A stretch of 64,000 nt of DNA from Quadrisphaera sp. INWT6 (GCF_015390235.1 NZ_VUOH01000004.1:1-64000); one strand, 5' to 3'. Positions 8,864 to 18,451 are shown, numbered from the stretch's first letter. Translations and numbers: made by a program. The notes: a model not told the origin generated them from the letters alone.

Positions 8864-8927
8864 GCTCCGCAGGTGCGCCCCTTGGGTGTGATCGAACGGT
8901 CACGCTGATGGGGCGCATCTGCGGAGC
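8864..8927. repeat. Nested palindrome, copy B (64 bp)
   Basis: Its core is identical to that of copy A. The left arm differs by one base (AGGTG instead of AGATG), which leaves one G-T wobble opposite the right arm. The spacing of arms and core is the same as in copies A, C and D. It stands 55 bp downstream of the M4 protease stop. Confidence 0.85.
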
Positions 8928-8982
8928 GACCTGGTCCGCCAGCGCCTCGCCACGACCCGAGGTGCCCGGCCGTCGACCCGGG

Positions 8983-10032
8983 TCACGGGAGGACGCCGAC
9001 CTCCGACCAGGCCGACTCCACGGCCCGGTGCACCTCCGAGCCGCTGGCGTGCCCCAGCCGCTCCGCCGCCCGCAGCGTGGTCTGGGCGAACACCGCGAAC
9101 GAGGCGGTGGCCGGCAGCGCGGCATCGCGCAGCGCCTCGTACCAGACGCGCCCGGCGACCTCCCAGGCCCGGCCGCCGATCCTGGTCGCCACCAGGTGGA
9201 ACGCCTTGTTGGGGATGCCGGAGTTGGTGTGGACGCCGCCGTCGTCGGCGGTGGTCACGAGGTAGTCGTCGAGGTGGGCGGGCTGGGTGTCGCGCCCCAG
9301 CTCGGGGGTGTCGTAGGCGGTGCCGGGCGCGGCCATCGAGCGCAGCGCCATGTCGGGGTGGCCGAGGAGCAGCCCCTGGCCGATGAGCCAGTCGGCCTCG
9401 TCGGCGGTCTGCCCGAGCGCCCACTGCTTCACCAGCGAGCCGAACACGTCGGACACCGACTCGTTCAGCGCCCCCGACTGCTGGCTGTAGACCAGCTGCG
9501 CCTCGTTGTCGGTGACCCCGTGGGCCAGCTCGTGGCCGATGATGTCGACGGCGACGGTGAAGCGGGCGAACACCTCGCCGTCGCCGTCGCCGAAGACCAT
9601 CTGGCGGCCGTCCCAGAAGGCGTTGTCGTAGCCCTTCCCGTAGTGCACGAAGCCCCGCAGCGGCAGGCCCTCGTCGTCGATGGAGTCGCGCCCGTACGCC
9701 TCGCGGAACAGGTCGAAGGTGGCGCCGAGGCCGTCGTGCGCCTCGTCGGCGGCCGCGTCACCGGTCGGCGGGGCGCCCTCGGACCGCACGACGACGGCGG
9801 TGGAGAGGTCCTCGCTGCCGCGGCAGTCGTAGATCGTGCGCGACGGCTGGGCCCCCGCGCGGGCGTGCGCCGCCAGGGGCCGCGGCCTGCCCCGGCGCAG
9901 CAGCGCGTTCTGGGCGCGGGAGGAGCGCAGCGAGGCGTCGAGCGACAGCGTGCGCAGCGCCATCTCGCGCTGCGGCTCGCTGCCGCGCAGCACGAGGTGC
10001 TCGAGCATCACCGGGGGGAGGAAGCAGGCCAT
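8983..10032 (-). CDS. M4 family metalloprotease (protealysin-type)
   Basis: This is a 349-residue thermolysin-family zinc protease with the short protealysin-type propeptide. The first 55 or so residues (MACFLPPVMLEHLVLRGS...ALRTLSLD) match that propeptide. The zinc site HELAH is at residues 167-171, followed by the third zinc ligand in GALNESVSDVFG. The later GGVHTNSGIPNKAF segment supplies the catalytic histidine region. No signal peptide is present, as in protealysins, so the protein may be cytoplasmic or exported by an unusual route. ATG at 10032 is chosen because it starts exactly at the conserved propeptide; the reading frame is open further upstream. Downstream lie two palindromes and, one gene later, the emfourin-like inhibitor. 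Confidence 0.92.
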   Translation of the reverse strand: MACFLPPVMLEHLVLRGSEPQREMALRTLSLDASLRSSRAQNALLRRGRPRPLAAHARAGAQPSRTIYDCRGSEDLSTAVVVRSEGAPPTGDAAADEAHDGLGATFDLFREAYGRDSIDDEGLPLRGFVHYGKGYDNAFWDGRQMVFGDGDGEVFARFTVAVDIIGHELAHGVTDNEAQLVYSQQSGALNESVSDVFGSLVKQWALGQTADEADWLIGQGLLLGHPDMALRSMAAPGTAYDTPELGRDTQPAHLDDYLVTTADDGGVHTNSGIPNKAFHLVATRIGGRAWEVAGRVWYEALRDAALPATASFAVFAQTTLRAAERLGHASGSEVHRAVESAWSEVGVLP

Positions 10033-10147
10033 GGGCCATCGTGGCGCCGACCACCGACAGCCCCCACCCGAGATCCCGCCGGAACGGGCGACGAGCCGCG
10101 CGGATCGCACGACACGCCTGCGCGAGGGGCCCCCCGGGCGCCACGAT

Positions 10148-11332
10148 GTGCCCGTGCCCACGGCCGTCCGCGCCACCGCTCGCGCCACCGCTCGCCCCGC
10201 CCCCCGCGACGCCCTGCTGCGGGTGCTCGGCGACCCCGCGCTCGCGTGGGTCCGCCACCAGGTGCTGGCCCGGCTGGACGACGACGGCGCGGGCGAGGTC
10301 TCCGGCGTCCTGCTGCTGCTCACCGCGACCCCGTCCCAGCGCGCCGCCGCCGCCGGGCTGCTCGGGCCGGGAGCGGTGCGGGGCACGCGGGTGGCGGTGC
10401 CCGTGGCCGACCTGGAGCAGCTGCTGGCGGAGGTCGTGGGGTGGGACGGCGGCCTGGCCGCGGCCGTGCGGCTGGTCGAGGGCCCGCCCGCGCCCGAGCT
10501 GTCGCCCGGAGCCGAGGTGTCACCCGAGCCGGAGGCGGAGCTGTCGCCCGAGCCCGAGCCGTGGCACCGGCCGCCAGCACCCGTCGAGGCCGTCGAGGCG
10601 CCGGTGGTGGTGCTGCCCGCGACGCGGGGCGTCCCCCTCGCGGCCCCCGCCCCTCCCGCCCCGGCCCCTACGGCCCCTGCCCCTCCCGCCCCGGCGCTCG
10701 TCGCCCCGCCGGCGGCCAGGGCGCCTGCGCCCGTCCGCAGGGCTCCCGTGCGGGAGCTCGACGCCTCCGCCGCGGACGCCGCCGGGCTGGAGCTGGTCGA
10801 CGTCGTCCTGGCCCTCGGGCTCCCCGTCGACCACCCCGACCACCCAGACCACCCCGACGTCCCCGGCCCGCGGGCGCCGGGCGCCGCGGCGCGCCCGGTG
10901 GTCCTGACGCTCCACGGGCTGCGGAGCACACCACCGACCTGGCGCCCCGCCCCGGCGGGCGGCGTGGTCTGGGTGTGCGCGACGCCGTCGGTCGTGGCCG
11001 CTGCGGCGGCGGGGCCCAGCGGTCCGGTGGTGTGCCTGGACGCGCTGGCCACCAGCGGCGCCTCCGACCCCGCGTGGCCGGGCGAGGCGGTCGTGCTGGT
11101 GCTCGACGGCCTGCGCGGCGCCGGGTGGCAGCTGCGCCTCAACGGCGGGGCCGGGCCCGAGGGCGCCGTGCTCACCGAGCTGCTGGTCAGCGAGCTGGGG
11201 GCGCTGCCGTGGCGCACGCCGGACGCCGGGCCCGCCCTCGCGGCAGCCGACCCCCTGGCCGCCGCCGAGCCCGGCACCCCGCTGCTGGCCCAGCTCGTCG
11301 CCGACGTCCGGCGGGCGGGTCGCCCCGCCTGA
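10148..11332 (+). CDS. Orphan JetD-like protein (TIGR02679/DUF2399), apparently catalytically degenerate
   Basis: This is a 394-residue protein. Its N-terminal 90 residues (LLRVLGDPALAWVRHQVLARL ... LTATPSQRAAAAGLLGPGA) resemble the N-terminal domain of TIGR02679. The C-terminal 190 residues resemble DUF2399: LTLHGLR, VVWVCATPSVV, PVVCLDAL and GWQLRLNGGAGPEGAVL ... ALPWRT. In family members the last two regions usually read VCENPAV and HGDFDWPG. Here the acidic residues of both are gone, so the toprim-like nuclease site is probably dead. A Pro/Ala-rich linker of about 100 residues replaces the middle of the protein. JetD is the nuclease of Wadjet plasmid-defence systems, but no JetA, JetB or JetC is in the window. 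It is divergent from the M4 protease. GTG at 10154 is an alternative start. Confidence 0.55.
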   Translation: MPVPTAVRATARATARPAPRDALLRVLGDPALAWVRHQVLARLDDDGAGEVSGVLLLLTATPSQRAAAAGLLGPGAVRGTRVAVPVADLEQLLAEVVGWDGGLAAAVRLVEGPPAPELSPGAEVSPEPEAELSPEPEPWHRPPAPVEAVEAPVVVLPATRGVPLAAPAPPAPAPTAPAPPAPALVAPPAARAPAPVRRAPVRELDASAADAAGLELVDVVLALGLPVDHPDHPDHPDVPGPRAPGAAARPVVLTLHGLRSTPPTWRPAPAGGVVWVCATPSVVAAAAAGPSGPVVCLDALATSGASDPAWPGEAVVLVLDGLRGAGWQLRLNGGAGPEGAVLTELLVSELGALPWRTPDAGPALAAADPLAAAEPGTPLLAQLVADVRRAGRPA

Positions 11333-11336
11333 GCCC

Positions 11337-12989
11337 TCAGCCGGGGGCGACGGCGCGGAAGCGGACGACGGCCCCCGGGGGCAGCGCGCCCGCGGCGTCG
11401 AGGTGGTGCTCGGCCACGCACGCGACGACCGGGTAGCCGCCGGTGACGGGGTGGTCGGGCCCGAAGAGCACCGGCTGGCCGTCGGGCGGGACCTGCAGCG
11501 CACCGCGGACCGCCCCCTCGCTGGGCAGCTCGCGCGAGCTGCCGTCGACGCGTCGCAGCGGGACCGCCCCCTCCAGGCGGGCGCCCACGCGGTCGACCCG
11601 CGGGGTGACCCGCCACTCCTGCTCGAGCAGCAGCGGCACCGACGCGGCGTCGAACCAGTCGTCGCGCGGCCCGAGCACCACGTCAAGCACCACGTCCGCC
11701 ACCCCGCCGAGCACGACGTCGAGCGCCCCGGGCGTGACGGGCTCCGGCGCCGCGAGGACGGCGGCGGACCCCTCGAGCCACCGGCCCCCGGGCCCGAGGC
11801 CGAGCACCGCGCCCGCCAGCAGCGGCTCCGGACCGAGGCCGGCCAGGACGTCGCGTGAGGCGCTGCCCAGGACCAGCGGCACGTCGAGGCCTCCGCGCAC
11901 CGCCAGCACGGACGGTGCTCCGCCGGGGAGCACCAGCACGTCGCCGTCGTCGAGCGGCAGCGGAGCGCCCCGGGGGGTGGTCCGCTCGCCGGTGGAGGGG
12001 GAGCGGAGCACCGGGTCGGCACTGCCACCGGTGACGGCCACCAGCACCGGGCCGTGCGCCGCCACGACGAGGCCGCTGGCCGCTTCCAGCGCGGGGGCCC
12101 CCGCGGCGTTGCCGACGGCGCGGTTGGCGCGCCGCAGCGCTGCGCGGTCGCGGGCCCCGGACGCCGAGACGCCCAGGTCGGACAGGCCCGGGCGGCCCAG
12201 GTCCTGCACCAGGGTCGACGGGCCAGGGTCGAGCACCTCCAGCCCGCACCCGACCTCCGGCGCCCGGGAGCCCGGGGGCCGGGGCGGCTGCGCGCCGCCG
12301 ACCGGTGCCGGGGGGGAGCCCGTGACGTCGACGAAGCGCACCCGCGCGCCGGGCCGCAGCAGCGCGGGCGGGTCGCGCTCGACGTCCCACACCGGCAGGT
12401 CCGTCTCGCCGAGCAGCTGCCACCCACCGGGGCTCGCCCGCGGGTAGATCCCGCTCAGCTCTCCGGCCAGGCCGACCGCCCCGGCCGGCACCCGGGTGCG
12501 CGGGGTGGCGCGCCGGGGGACCCGCAGCGCCGGGTCGCCGCCGGCGAGGTAGGCGAAGCCGGGCGCGAACCCCGTGAACGCCACCGTCCAGTCCGTGCCG
12601 GTGTGGGCGCGCACGACCTCCGCGGGGCGCAGGCCCGTGAGGCGGGCGACCTCGGTGAGGTCCTCCCCGTCGTACCGGACCGGCACCTCGACGACGCCGC
12701 CGACGTCGCTCACGTCGCCGCTGGCGCCCGCCCGCTCCGGCCCGCGGGCTGCGGCACCGGCGAGCCGGCGCTCCAGCTGCTCCTGCAGCTCCTGCAGCTC
12801 CTGCAGCCCGGCGGCCCGTCGGAGGTCCCGAGCGGACGCCCAGCGCAGCAGCACCGTGCGCGCCGCGGGCACCACCTCGACGACGCCGGGCAGCGGCTCA
12901 CCGGCGAGCGCCGAGCCCAGGGCCAGCACGGCGTCGAGGTCGGGGAGCTCCACGAGCACCGCCGCGGAGCCGACCGGCGCCAGCCTCAC
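11337..12989 (-). CDS. 5-oxoprolinase subunits B and C fused (PxpBC)
   Basis: This 550-residue protein joins the KipI-like PxpB domain (roughly residues 1-235) to the KipA-like PxpC domain (roughly 260-550). With PxpA it would hydrolyse 5-oxoproline (pyroglutamate) to glutamate using ATP. Visible hallmarks are FTGFAPGFAYLAG and PRTRVPAGAVGLAG in the B part, and GPSTLVQDLGRPGLSDLGVSASGA plus FGPDHPVTGGYPVVA in the C part. Near residue 66 the B domain contains LQELQELQE, encoded by a 9-bp tandem repeat that could be length-variable. The start is GTG at 12989, overlapping the pxpA stop by four bases. The stop faces the JetD-like gene four bases away, so the two converge without a spacer. Confidence 0.9.
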   Translation of the reverse strand: MRLAPVGSAAVLVELPDLDAVLALGSALAGEPLPGVVEVVPAARTVLLRWASARDLRRAAGLQELQELQEQLERRLAGAAARGPERAGASGDVSDVGGVVEVPVRYDGEDLTEVARLTGLRPAEVVRAHTGTDWTVAFTGFAPGFAYLAGGDPALRVPRRATPRTRVPAGAVGLAGELSGIYPRASPGGWQLLGETDLPVWDVERDPPALLRPGARVRFVDVTGSPPAPVGGAQPPRPPGSRAPEVGCGLEVLDPGPSTLVQDLGRPGLSDLGVSASGARDRAALRRANRAVGNAAGAPALEAASGLVVAAHGPVLVAVTGGSADPVLRSPSTGERTTPRGAPLPLDDGDVLVLPGGAPSVLAVRGGLDVPLVLGSASRDVLAGLGPEPLLAGAVLGLGPGGRWLEGSAAVLAAPEPVTPGALDVVLGGVADVVLDVVLGPRDDWFDAASVPLLLEQEWRVTPRVDRVGARLEGAVPLRRVDGSSRELPSEGAVRGALQVPPDGQPVLFGPDHPVTGGYPVVACVAEHHLDAAGALPPGAVVRFRAVAPG

Positions 12990-13729
12990 CCGGCGGCGCT
13001 CGTGAAGGGCTCCACGGCGACGCCGGCCGCCTCCAGCGCGGCGCGCACGGCCCGCGCGGTGACGACGGCGCCGGGGGAGTCGCCGTGGACGCAGACGGAC
13101 TCGACGGGGCCGGCTGCCGTCTCGCCGCGGGCGAGCGCCACGGCGCGGGCCGCCACCTCGTCGGGGTCGGTGAGGACGGCGCCGGGCAGGCGGCGGTCGA
13201 GCAGGGAGCCGTCGGGGGCGAGCCCGCGGTCCGGGAAGCCCTCGGCCACGGCCCGCAGCCCGGCCGACCGGGCCAGGTCCAGGAACGGCGACCCGGCCAG
13301 GCCGACCACGGGCAGCGAGGGGTCGAGGCGCAGCACGGCCTCGACCACCGCCTCGCCGTGCTCCCCGCCCTCGGCTGCGGCGCTGTACAGCGCGCCGTGG
13401 GGCTTGACGTAGCGGACGGCGGTGCCGGCGGCGCGGGCGATGCCCGTCAGGGCGCCCAGCTGGTAGAGCACGTCGCCGACGAGCTCGTCGCGGGTGGCGT
13501 CCAGGCGGCGCCGCCCGAAGCCGGCGAGGTCGCGGTAGGCCGGATGGGCACCCACGACCACCCCGCGGCGCGCGGCCGCGCTGCAGGTGGCGAGCATCGT
13601 GGAGGGGTCGCCGGCGTGGAAGCCGCACGCCGTGTTCGCGCTGGTGACGACGTCGAGCAGCGCGTCGTCGTCGGTCAGCGACCACCGGCCGAAGCCCTCG
13701 CCGAGGTCAGCGTTGAGGTCCACGCGCAC
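12986..13729 (-). CDS. pxpA: 5-oxoprolinase subunit A (LamB/YcsF family)
   Basis: PxpA is a 247-residue LamB/YcsF protein that works with PxpB and PxpC in ATP-dependent cleavage of 5-oxoproline. The N-terminus VDLNADLGEGFGRW, the TSANTACGFHAGDP segment, GAHPAYRDLAGFGRR, the VKPHGALY motif and EGFPDRGLAPDGSLLDR are all characteristic. GTG at 13729 has GGGAGGA about nine bases upstream. The gene is first in a coupled pair with pxpBC. A divergent GGDEF gene starts 52 bp away, so the two promoters must share a very short region. Confidence 0.93.
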   Translation of the reverse strand: MRVDLNADLGEGFGRWSLTDDDALLDVVTSANTACGFHAGDPSTMLATCSAAARRGVVVGAHPAYRDLAGFGRRRLDATRDELVGDVLYQLGALTGIARAAGTAVRYVKPHGALYSAAAEGGEHGEAVVEAVLRLDPSLPVVGLAGSPFLDLARSAGLRAVAEGFPDRGLAPDGSLLDRRLPGAVLTDPDEVAARAVALARGETAAGPVESVCVHGDSPGAVVTARAVRAALEAAGVAVEPFTSAAG

Positions 13730-13781
13730 CCCGGGATCCTCCCACCCTCCAGATCGCCCCTCCAGGTGCCGATGGAGCGGG

Positions 13782-16037
13782 GTGGGCTGGAACGGACGTA
13801 CGCTCGGCGTGCTCGGTGTGCTGGGTGCTGCGGCCTACGTCGTCCTGGCCGGACCCGTGGGCTCGGTCGCCCTCTCGGGGATCCCGTACAGCGCGGTCGG
13901 CGTCTTCTGCGTCGTCGCGACGGTCGTGGGCATCCGCCGCCACCGGCCGCAGCACGCCGCGGCGTGGTGGTGGATCGCCGCCTCCCACGGCGTCTGGACC
14001 GCCGCCGACACCACGTACTACGTCCTCGCCGCCGTCGGGGACACCACCTTCCCCACCGCGGCCGACGCGCTGTACGTGCTCGGGTACGTCCCGCTCGTCG
14101 TGGGCGTCGCGCTGCTGGTGCGGCGCCGCCAGCCGCACGGCCAGCGGGGCGCGCTGGTCGACGGCGCGGTGGTCGCCACCGGCCTCGGGCTGCTCGGCTG
14201 GGTGCTCTTCGTGGGACCCGTCGTCGCCAGCCGCGGTGACGACCCGCTCGGCCACCTCACCGGCGGGACCTACCTCGGCGCCGACGTGGTGCTCGTGGCC
14301 CTCGCCGCCCACCTGGTCGCCAGCTCCGTGCGCATGACCCCCAGCGCCTGGCTGGCCCTGGTGGCCATCGCGCTGCTGCTGGTCGGCGACTCCACCTACG
14401 TGTGGGGCTCGGTCCTGCCCGACTGGGCCTTCACGGCCCTCGGCCTGGGCTGGCTGCTGAGCAACGTCGCCTGGAGCGCCGCGGCCCTGCACCCGAGCAT
14501 GGCCGACCTGTCCGACCGCGACGCGCCGGCCGCCAGCGGGATGACCCCCCGCCGCACCGGCGTGCTGCTCGTGGCCGTGCTCCTCGCGCCCGCCACCCTG
14601 GCGGTGATGCAGGTGCTCGACCTGGAGGCCGACTACGCCGTCGCCGCCGCCTCGGCCGTGATGTCGGTGCTGGTCGTCATCCGGCTCGGCATCGCCCTGC
14701 GCGCCGCCGCCGCCAGCCTCCTGGCGCGGGAGGAGATGCGGCGGGCGCTGGAGCACCAGGCCACCCACGACGCGCTCACCGGGCTCGCCAACCGCGCGGC
14801 CAGCACGGCCCACCTCGCCCGGGCCCTCGACGCGGCGCGCGACGGCCGCGCCCACGTCGCGGTGCTGTTCGTGGACCTCGACGGCTTCAAGGGCGTCAAC
14901 GACGCCCACGGCCACCGCGCCGGTGATGACGTGCTCCGCGAGGTGGCCCAGCGGCTCACCTCCGCGGTGCGCGACGGCGACGTCGCGGGCCGGCTCGGCG
15001 GCGACGAGTTCGTCGTCGTCCTGACGGACGTGCGCGACGTCGACGACGTGCTCGCCGTGGCGCAGCGGGTGGTCGAGGAGGTGGCCGAGCCGATCGTCGC
15101 CGACGGGCACCTGGTGACCGTGGGAGCGAGCGTCGGTGCTGCGGTGAGCGACGGCGGCTCCGAGCCCCTCGCGGGGCCGTCCGCCCTGCTCCACGAGGCC
15201 GACACCGCCGCCTACCGCGCGAAGGCCCGCGGTCGCGGCCGCGTCGAGCTGTACGACCACGCCCTGCGCGCCGCCGAGGCCGAGCGCGTCGACCTGGAGG
15301 CGGAGCTGCGCGCGTCGTGGCCGGTCTCGGGCCTCCACCTGGACCTCTTCCCGGTGGTGCCCCCGCCTCCCGCGGCCCCGTGGCCGGCGCCGGTCGCCCT
15401 CGACGCACGGGTGCGCTGGAGGCGCACGGGTGGGCTCGACGTCGGGCCTGGCGCCCTCACCGCCGCCTCCGAGCGTGCGGGGCGCACCGGTGACCTGGGG
15501 CGGTGGGCGCTCGACGAGGCGCTGCGCCAGCGCGCCGCCGCGGGCCCGTCCGCGCCCGTCGTCTGGGTCCCGCTGCCCGCGGCGCACGTCGCCGCCCGCC
15601 ACGTGGTGGGTGACGTCGCCGAGGCCGTCGGGCTGCACGGCACCGCGCCCTCGGGCCTCGCGGTGCGGTCCTGCGGGCCGTCGGCCCTGGCGACGCCGGC
15701 CGCGCGCGAGCACCTCGGCGCGCTGCGGTCGACCGGCGTCGGGGTCGTCCTGGAGGGGCTGACCGCCCAGGACACGGGTCTGGGCGACCTGCGCTCCCTG
15801 CCGGCGACCGCGCTCCTCCTCCACGCCGCCGACCTCCCCGACGAGGCGCTGCTGGCGCTCTTCGTGCGCAGCGCCCGGTCGCTCGGGCTGGAGGTCGTCC
15901 TCGACGGGGCTCCCCGGGAGGAGCTGCTCGCCACCGCGCGGGCGCTCGGCCTGCCGGTGGTGCAGCCGAGCGCCGAGCTGGCGGCGGGGCAGGCGGCCGG
16001 GCTGGCGGCCGGGCTCAGGCCGCCCGCACCGCGCTGA
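13782..16037 (+). CDS. Multi-span membrane GGDEF protein with degenerate EAL-like tail
   Basis: This 751-residue protein has about eight to ten membrane helices in its first 310 residues. A coiled linker follows, then a diguanylate cyclase domain with an intact GGDEF at 406-410 and [13 protein letters not shown] metal/substrate residues. The last 250 residues have the length and outline of an EAL domain, but the key motifs are missing. DARVRWRR stands where 'EALvRW' is expected, and no DDFGTG or KLD motif can be found. The tail may bind a ligand or partner rather than hydrolyse cyclic di-GMP. The start is GTG at 13782 with GGAG five bases upstream. The 3' end overlaps the convergent monooxygenase gene by 23 bases. 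Confidence 0.85.
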   Translation: MGWNGRTLGVLGVLGAAAYVVLAGPVGSVALSGIPYSAVGVFCVVATVVGIRRHRPQHAAAWWWIAASHGVWTAADTTYYVLAAVGDTTFPTAADALYVLGYVPLVVGVALLVRRRQPHGQRGALVDGAVVATGLGLLGWVLFVGPVVASRGDDPLGHLTGGTYLGADVVLVALAAHLVASSVRMTPSAWLALVAIALLLVGDSTYVWGSVLPDWAFTALGLGWLLSNVAWSAAALHPSMADLSDRDAPAASGMTPRRTGVLLVAVLLAPATLAVMQVLDLEADYAVAAASAVMSVLVVIRLGIALRAAAASLLAREEMRRALEHQATHDALTGLANRAASTAHLARALDAARDGRAHVAVLFVDLDGFKGVNDAHGHRAGDDVLREVAQRLTSAVRDGDVAGRLGGDEFVVVLTDVRDVDDVLAVAQRVVEEVAEPIVADGHLVTVGASVGAAVSDGGSEPLAGPSALLHEADTAAYRAKARGRGRVELYDHALRAAEAERVDLEAELRASWPVSGLHLDLFPVVPPPPAAPWPAPVALDARVRWRRTGGLDVGPGALTAASERAGRTGDLGRWALDEALRQRAAAGPSAPVVWVPLPAAHVAARHVVGDVAEAVGLHGTAPSGLAVRSCGPSALATPAAREHLGALRSTGVGVVLEGLTAQDTGLGDLRSLPATALLLHAADLPDEALLALFVRSARSLGLEVVLDGAPREELLATARALGLPVVQPSAELAAGQAAGLAAGLRPPAPR

Positions 16038-17076
16038 CCGCGCTGCCCACCAGCTCCACCGAGCGCACCCGCGCCGCGGGCGTGGGCGCGCCGTGGGCGG
16101 TGATGAGCTCGTCGGCCCCGACCCGGGCGGCGAACGCGTCGAGCTGGGCGACGACGTCGTCGGGCGTGCCGACCGCCGCGAGCCGCGTCATGCGGTCGAC
16201 GTGCACCCCGGCGCCCGCCTCGAGCAGCGCGTCGGCGACGGCGTCGAACGCGTCGTCGTCAGCGGTCTCGGTGCCCGCCGGCACCCGGCCGCGGCCGAAC
16301 AGGCCCACCGCGCGCTGGCGGCGGGCGGCGAGCACGTGCTCGCGGGCCGTGGCCTCGTCGTCGGCGGCGAAGACGTTGACCGCCGCGATGGCGTGCGGCG
16401 CGGTCAGCGCTCCGGGCCGACCGTTCGGGGTGAAGCCGCGGCGGTAGGCGTCCATCGCCTGCTCGAGGGCGTCGGGCGCGAAGTGCGACGCGAACGCGTA
16501 GGGCAGGCCCAGCTGGGCGGCCAGCCGCGCGCCGAAGGTCGAGGAGCCGAGGACGTACAGGGGCACCGGGAGCCCGTCGTCGTCGAGCGCGTGCGGCACC
16601 GCCTGGACGCCGTCGCGGCGAGGGGTGCCCGCGAGCAGGTCCTGCAGCTCCAGCACGTCCTGGGGGAAGGTGTCGGCGGCCGACGGGTCGCGGCGCAGCG
16701 CGGCGCTCGTGGCGCCGTCGGAGCCGGGCGCGCGGCCCAGGCCCAGGTCGATGCGGCCCGGGTGCGCGGCGGCCAGCGTGCCGAACTGCTCGGCGATGGT
16801 GAGCGGCGCGTGGTTGGGCAGCATCACCCCGCCCGCACCGAGGCGGATGGTGGCGGTGTGCGCCGCGACGTGCGCCACGAGCACGGCCGGCGCCGACGAG
16901 GCGATGCTCGGCATGCTGTGGTGCTCGGCGTACCAGACCCTCCGGTACCCGTGGCGCTCCGCGGCCCGCGCCAGCTCGACGCTGGCGGCGAGGGTGTCGC
17001 GGGCACCGCGCCCGGGGGCCGCGCGCCGCTCGACGGGGGCCAGGTCGAGGACGGACAGCGGGACGTGCACGGTCAT
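16015..17076 (-). CDS. LLM-class flavin-dependent oxidoreductase
   Basis: This is a 353-residue luciferase-like monooxygenase, a TIM-barrel protein using FMN or F420. It has the LSVLDLAPV start of the MsnO8-type subgroup, [21 protein letters not shown], the [14 protein letters not shown] strand, [23 protein letters not shown], and [26 protein letters not shown]. These are the standard core motifs for this subgroup. The substrate cannot be told from the sequence. The start is ATG at 17076; an upstream GTG at 17097 would add seven unusual residues. It stands alone between two convergent/tandem genes with no sign of an operon partner. Confidence 0.9.
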   Translation of the reverse strand: MTVHVPLSVLDLAPVERRAAPGRGARDTLAASVELARAAERHGYRRVWYAEHHSMPSIASSAPAVLVAHVAAHTATIRLGAGGVMLPNHAPLTIAEQFGTLAAAHPGRIDLGLGRAPGSDGATSAALRRDPSAADTFPQDVLELQDLLAGTPRRDGVQAVPHALDDDGLPVPLYVLGSSTFGARLAAQLGLPYAFASHFAPDALEQAMDAYRRGFTPNGRPGALTAPHAIAAVNVFAADDEATAREHVLAARRQRAVGLFGRGRVPAGTETADDDAFDAVADALLEAGAGVHVDRMTRLAAVGTPDDVVAQLDAFAARVGADELITAHGAPTPAARVRSVELVGSAVSAVRAA

Positions 17077-17125
17077 GCCTCGGGCAACCACGTGCACGCC
17101 CCGCCTGTTCCTCCGGGGCCCCTCG

Positions 17126-18332
17126 TCAGCGGGTGCTGAAGCGGAACCTCGTCCAGCTGGTGAACTCCTCTCCGGGGCGCAGACGGTCGAGGGGTGGTCG
17201 GGCTGGTTGGGGGAGTCGGGGAAGTGCTTGGGTCTCGAGCGTGAAGCCCGCGCCCTGCCGGTAGGTGCGCCCGCCCTGCCCGACCAGCGAGCCCGTGAGG
17301 AAGTTGCCGCTGTAGAACTGCACGCCCGGCTGGTCGGTGAAGGTCTCGACCACCCGGCCGCTGTGCGGGTCGTGGGCGACGACGACGGGGGTGCGCTCCC
17401 TGTCGACGCCGTCGTCGAAGACCCAGTTGTGGTCGTAGCCGAGGGCGTTGAGCACCTGCTCGTCGGGGGTGGTGATGCGCTCGCCGATCCGGTGCGGCTC
17501 GCGGAAGTCGAAGGGCGTGCCCGCCACGTCGCGCTGCGGGCCGAACGGGATCGAGACGGCGTCGATGGGCGTGAACCGCGACGCCGCGATCTGCCGCTCC
17601 TGGTCGTGGACGTCGCCGGAGGACTCCCCGGCGAGGTTCAGGTAGACGTGGTTGGTGAGGTTCAGCACCGTCGGCGCCGTCGTGGTGGCCCGGTAGCGGA
17701 TGACCAGCTGGCTGTCGGTGGTGACGGCCTGCTCGACCACCACCGTCAGCTCGCCGGGGAACCCCTGGTCGCCGTCGGGGCTGACCAGGGTGGACCGGAC
17801 CCCTGCCTCGCCGTCGCCCTCGAGCACCTCCGCGTCCCAGACGCGCGTGCCGAAGCCCTCCGGGCCGCCGTGCAGGGCGTTCTGCGGGTCCGTGCCCGGG
17901 TCGTTCACGGGCACCTGGTAGGTCCGCCCGTCGAGGGTGAAGCGCCCCTTCGCGATGCGGTTGGCGTACCGCCCGATGGTCGCCCCGAAGAACGTGGTGA
18001 GCGCCTCGTACTCGGCGAGCGTCCTCTGCCCGAGGGAGACGTCGGCCACCTCGCCGCGGGCGTCGGGCACCAGGACGCTCTGGATGGTCGCGCCGTAGGT
18101 AAGCATCGTGACGCGCAGCCCGTCGTGGCCGAAGGTCCACCGCTCGACGGCCCGCCCGCCCTTCGTGGTGCCGAACGGCTCGGACGACGTGGTCGGCGTG
18201 CCGCCACCACCCCCTCCGGCGCTGCCGTTCGCGCGAGCCGGGCCGGCCCTGCCGACGGCGGTCGCCAGCAGGCCGCCTGCCGCGGCCGCGGTCAGCGCGG
18301 CCCTCCGGGTGAGCGGGGTCGGGTCGAGGCAT
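17126..18332 (-). pseudogene. Tat-exported aldose 1-epimerase (galactose mutarotase) with apparent +1 frameshift near the start
   Basis: From 18313 down to 17126 the frame encodes a Tat-like signal (LTRRAALTAAAAGG then ARA). A galactose mutarotase domain follows: [52 protein letters not shown] and QFYSGNFL. No ATG, GTG or TTG lies in this frame before the signal sequence. However, ATG at 18332 has a GGGAG ribosome binding site and is out of frame by one base. Removing one base from the C-rich run at 18314-18321 gives MPRPDPLTRRAAL, a natural Tat leader. So either the gene carries a one-base insertion or the sequence has an error here. The first in-frame ATG, at 18106, would cut off the N-terminal strands. 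Function is anomer interconversion of galactose or glucose outside the membrane. Confidence 0.8.
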
Positions 18333-18451
18333 GCGGTGCTCCCGTGCTCGGCGCCGAGGCACCGGTGCCTCGGCGAACGACCTCACCCTGGACCCGGGCG
18401 CCGGTGCCCGACAACCCGGCCGGGAGCTCAGCAGGGGGTTCAGGCGGGGTC

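Noticed and set aside
12770..12810. Frameshift in pxpBC at the CTGCAG tandem repeat
   Set aside because: The 9-bp period keeps the frame and gives a clean LQELQELQE helix; both halves of the protein remain in one frame.
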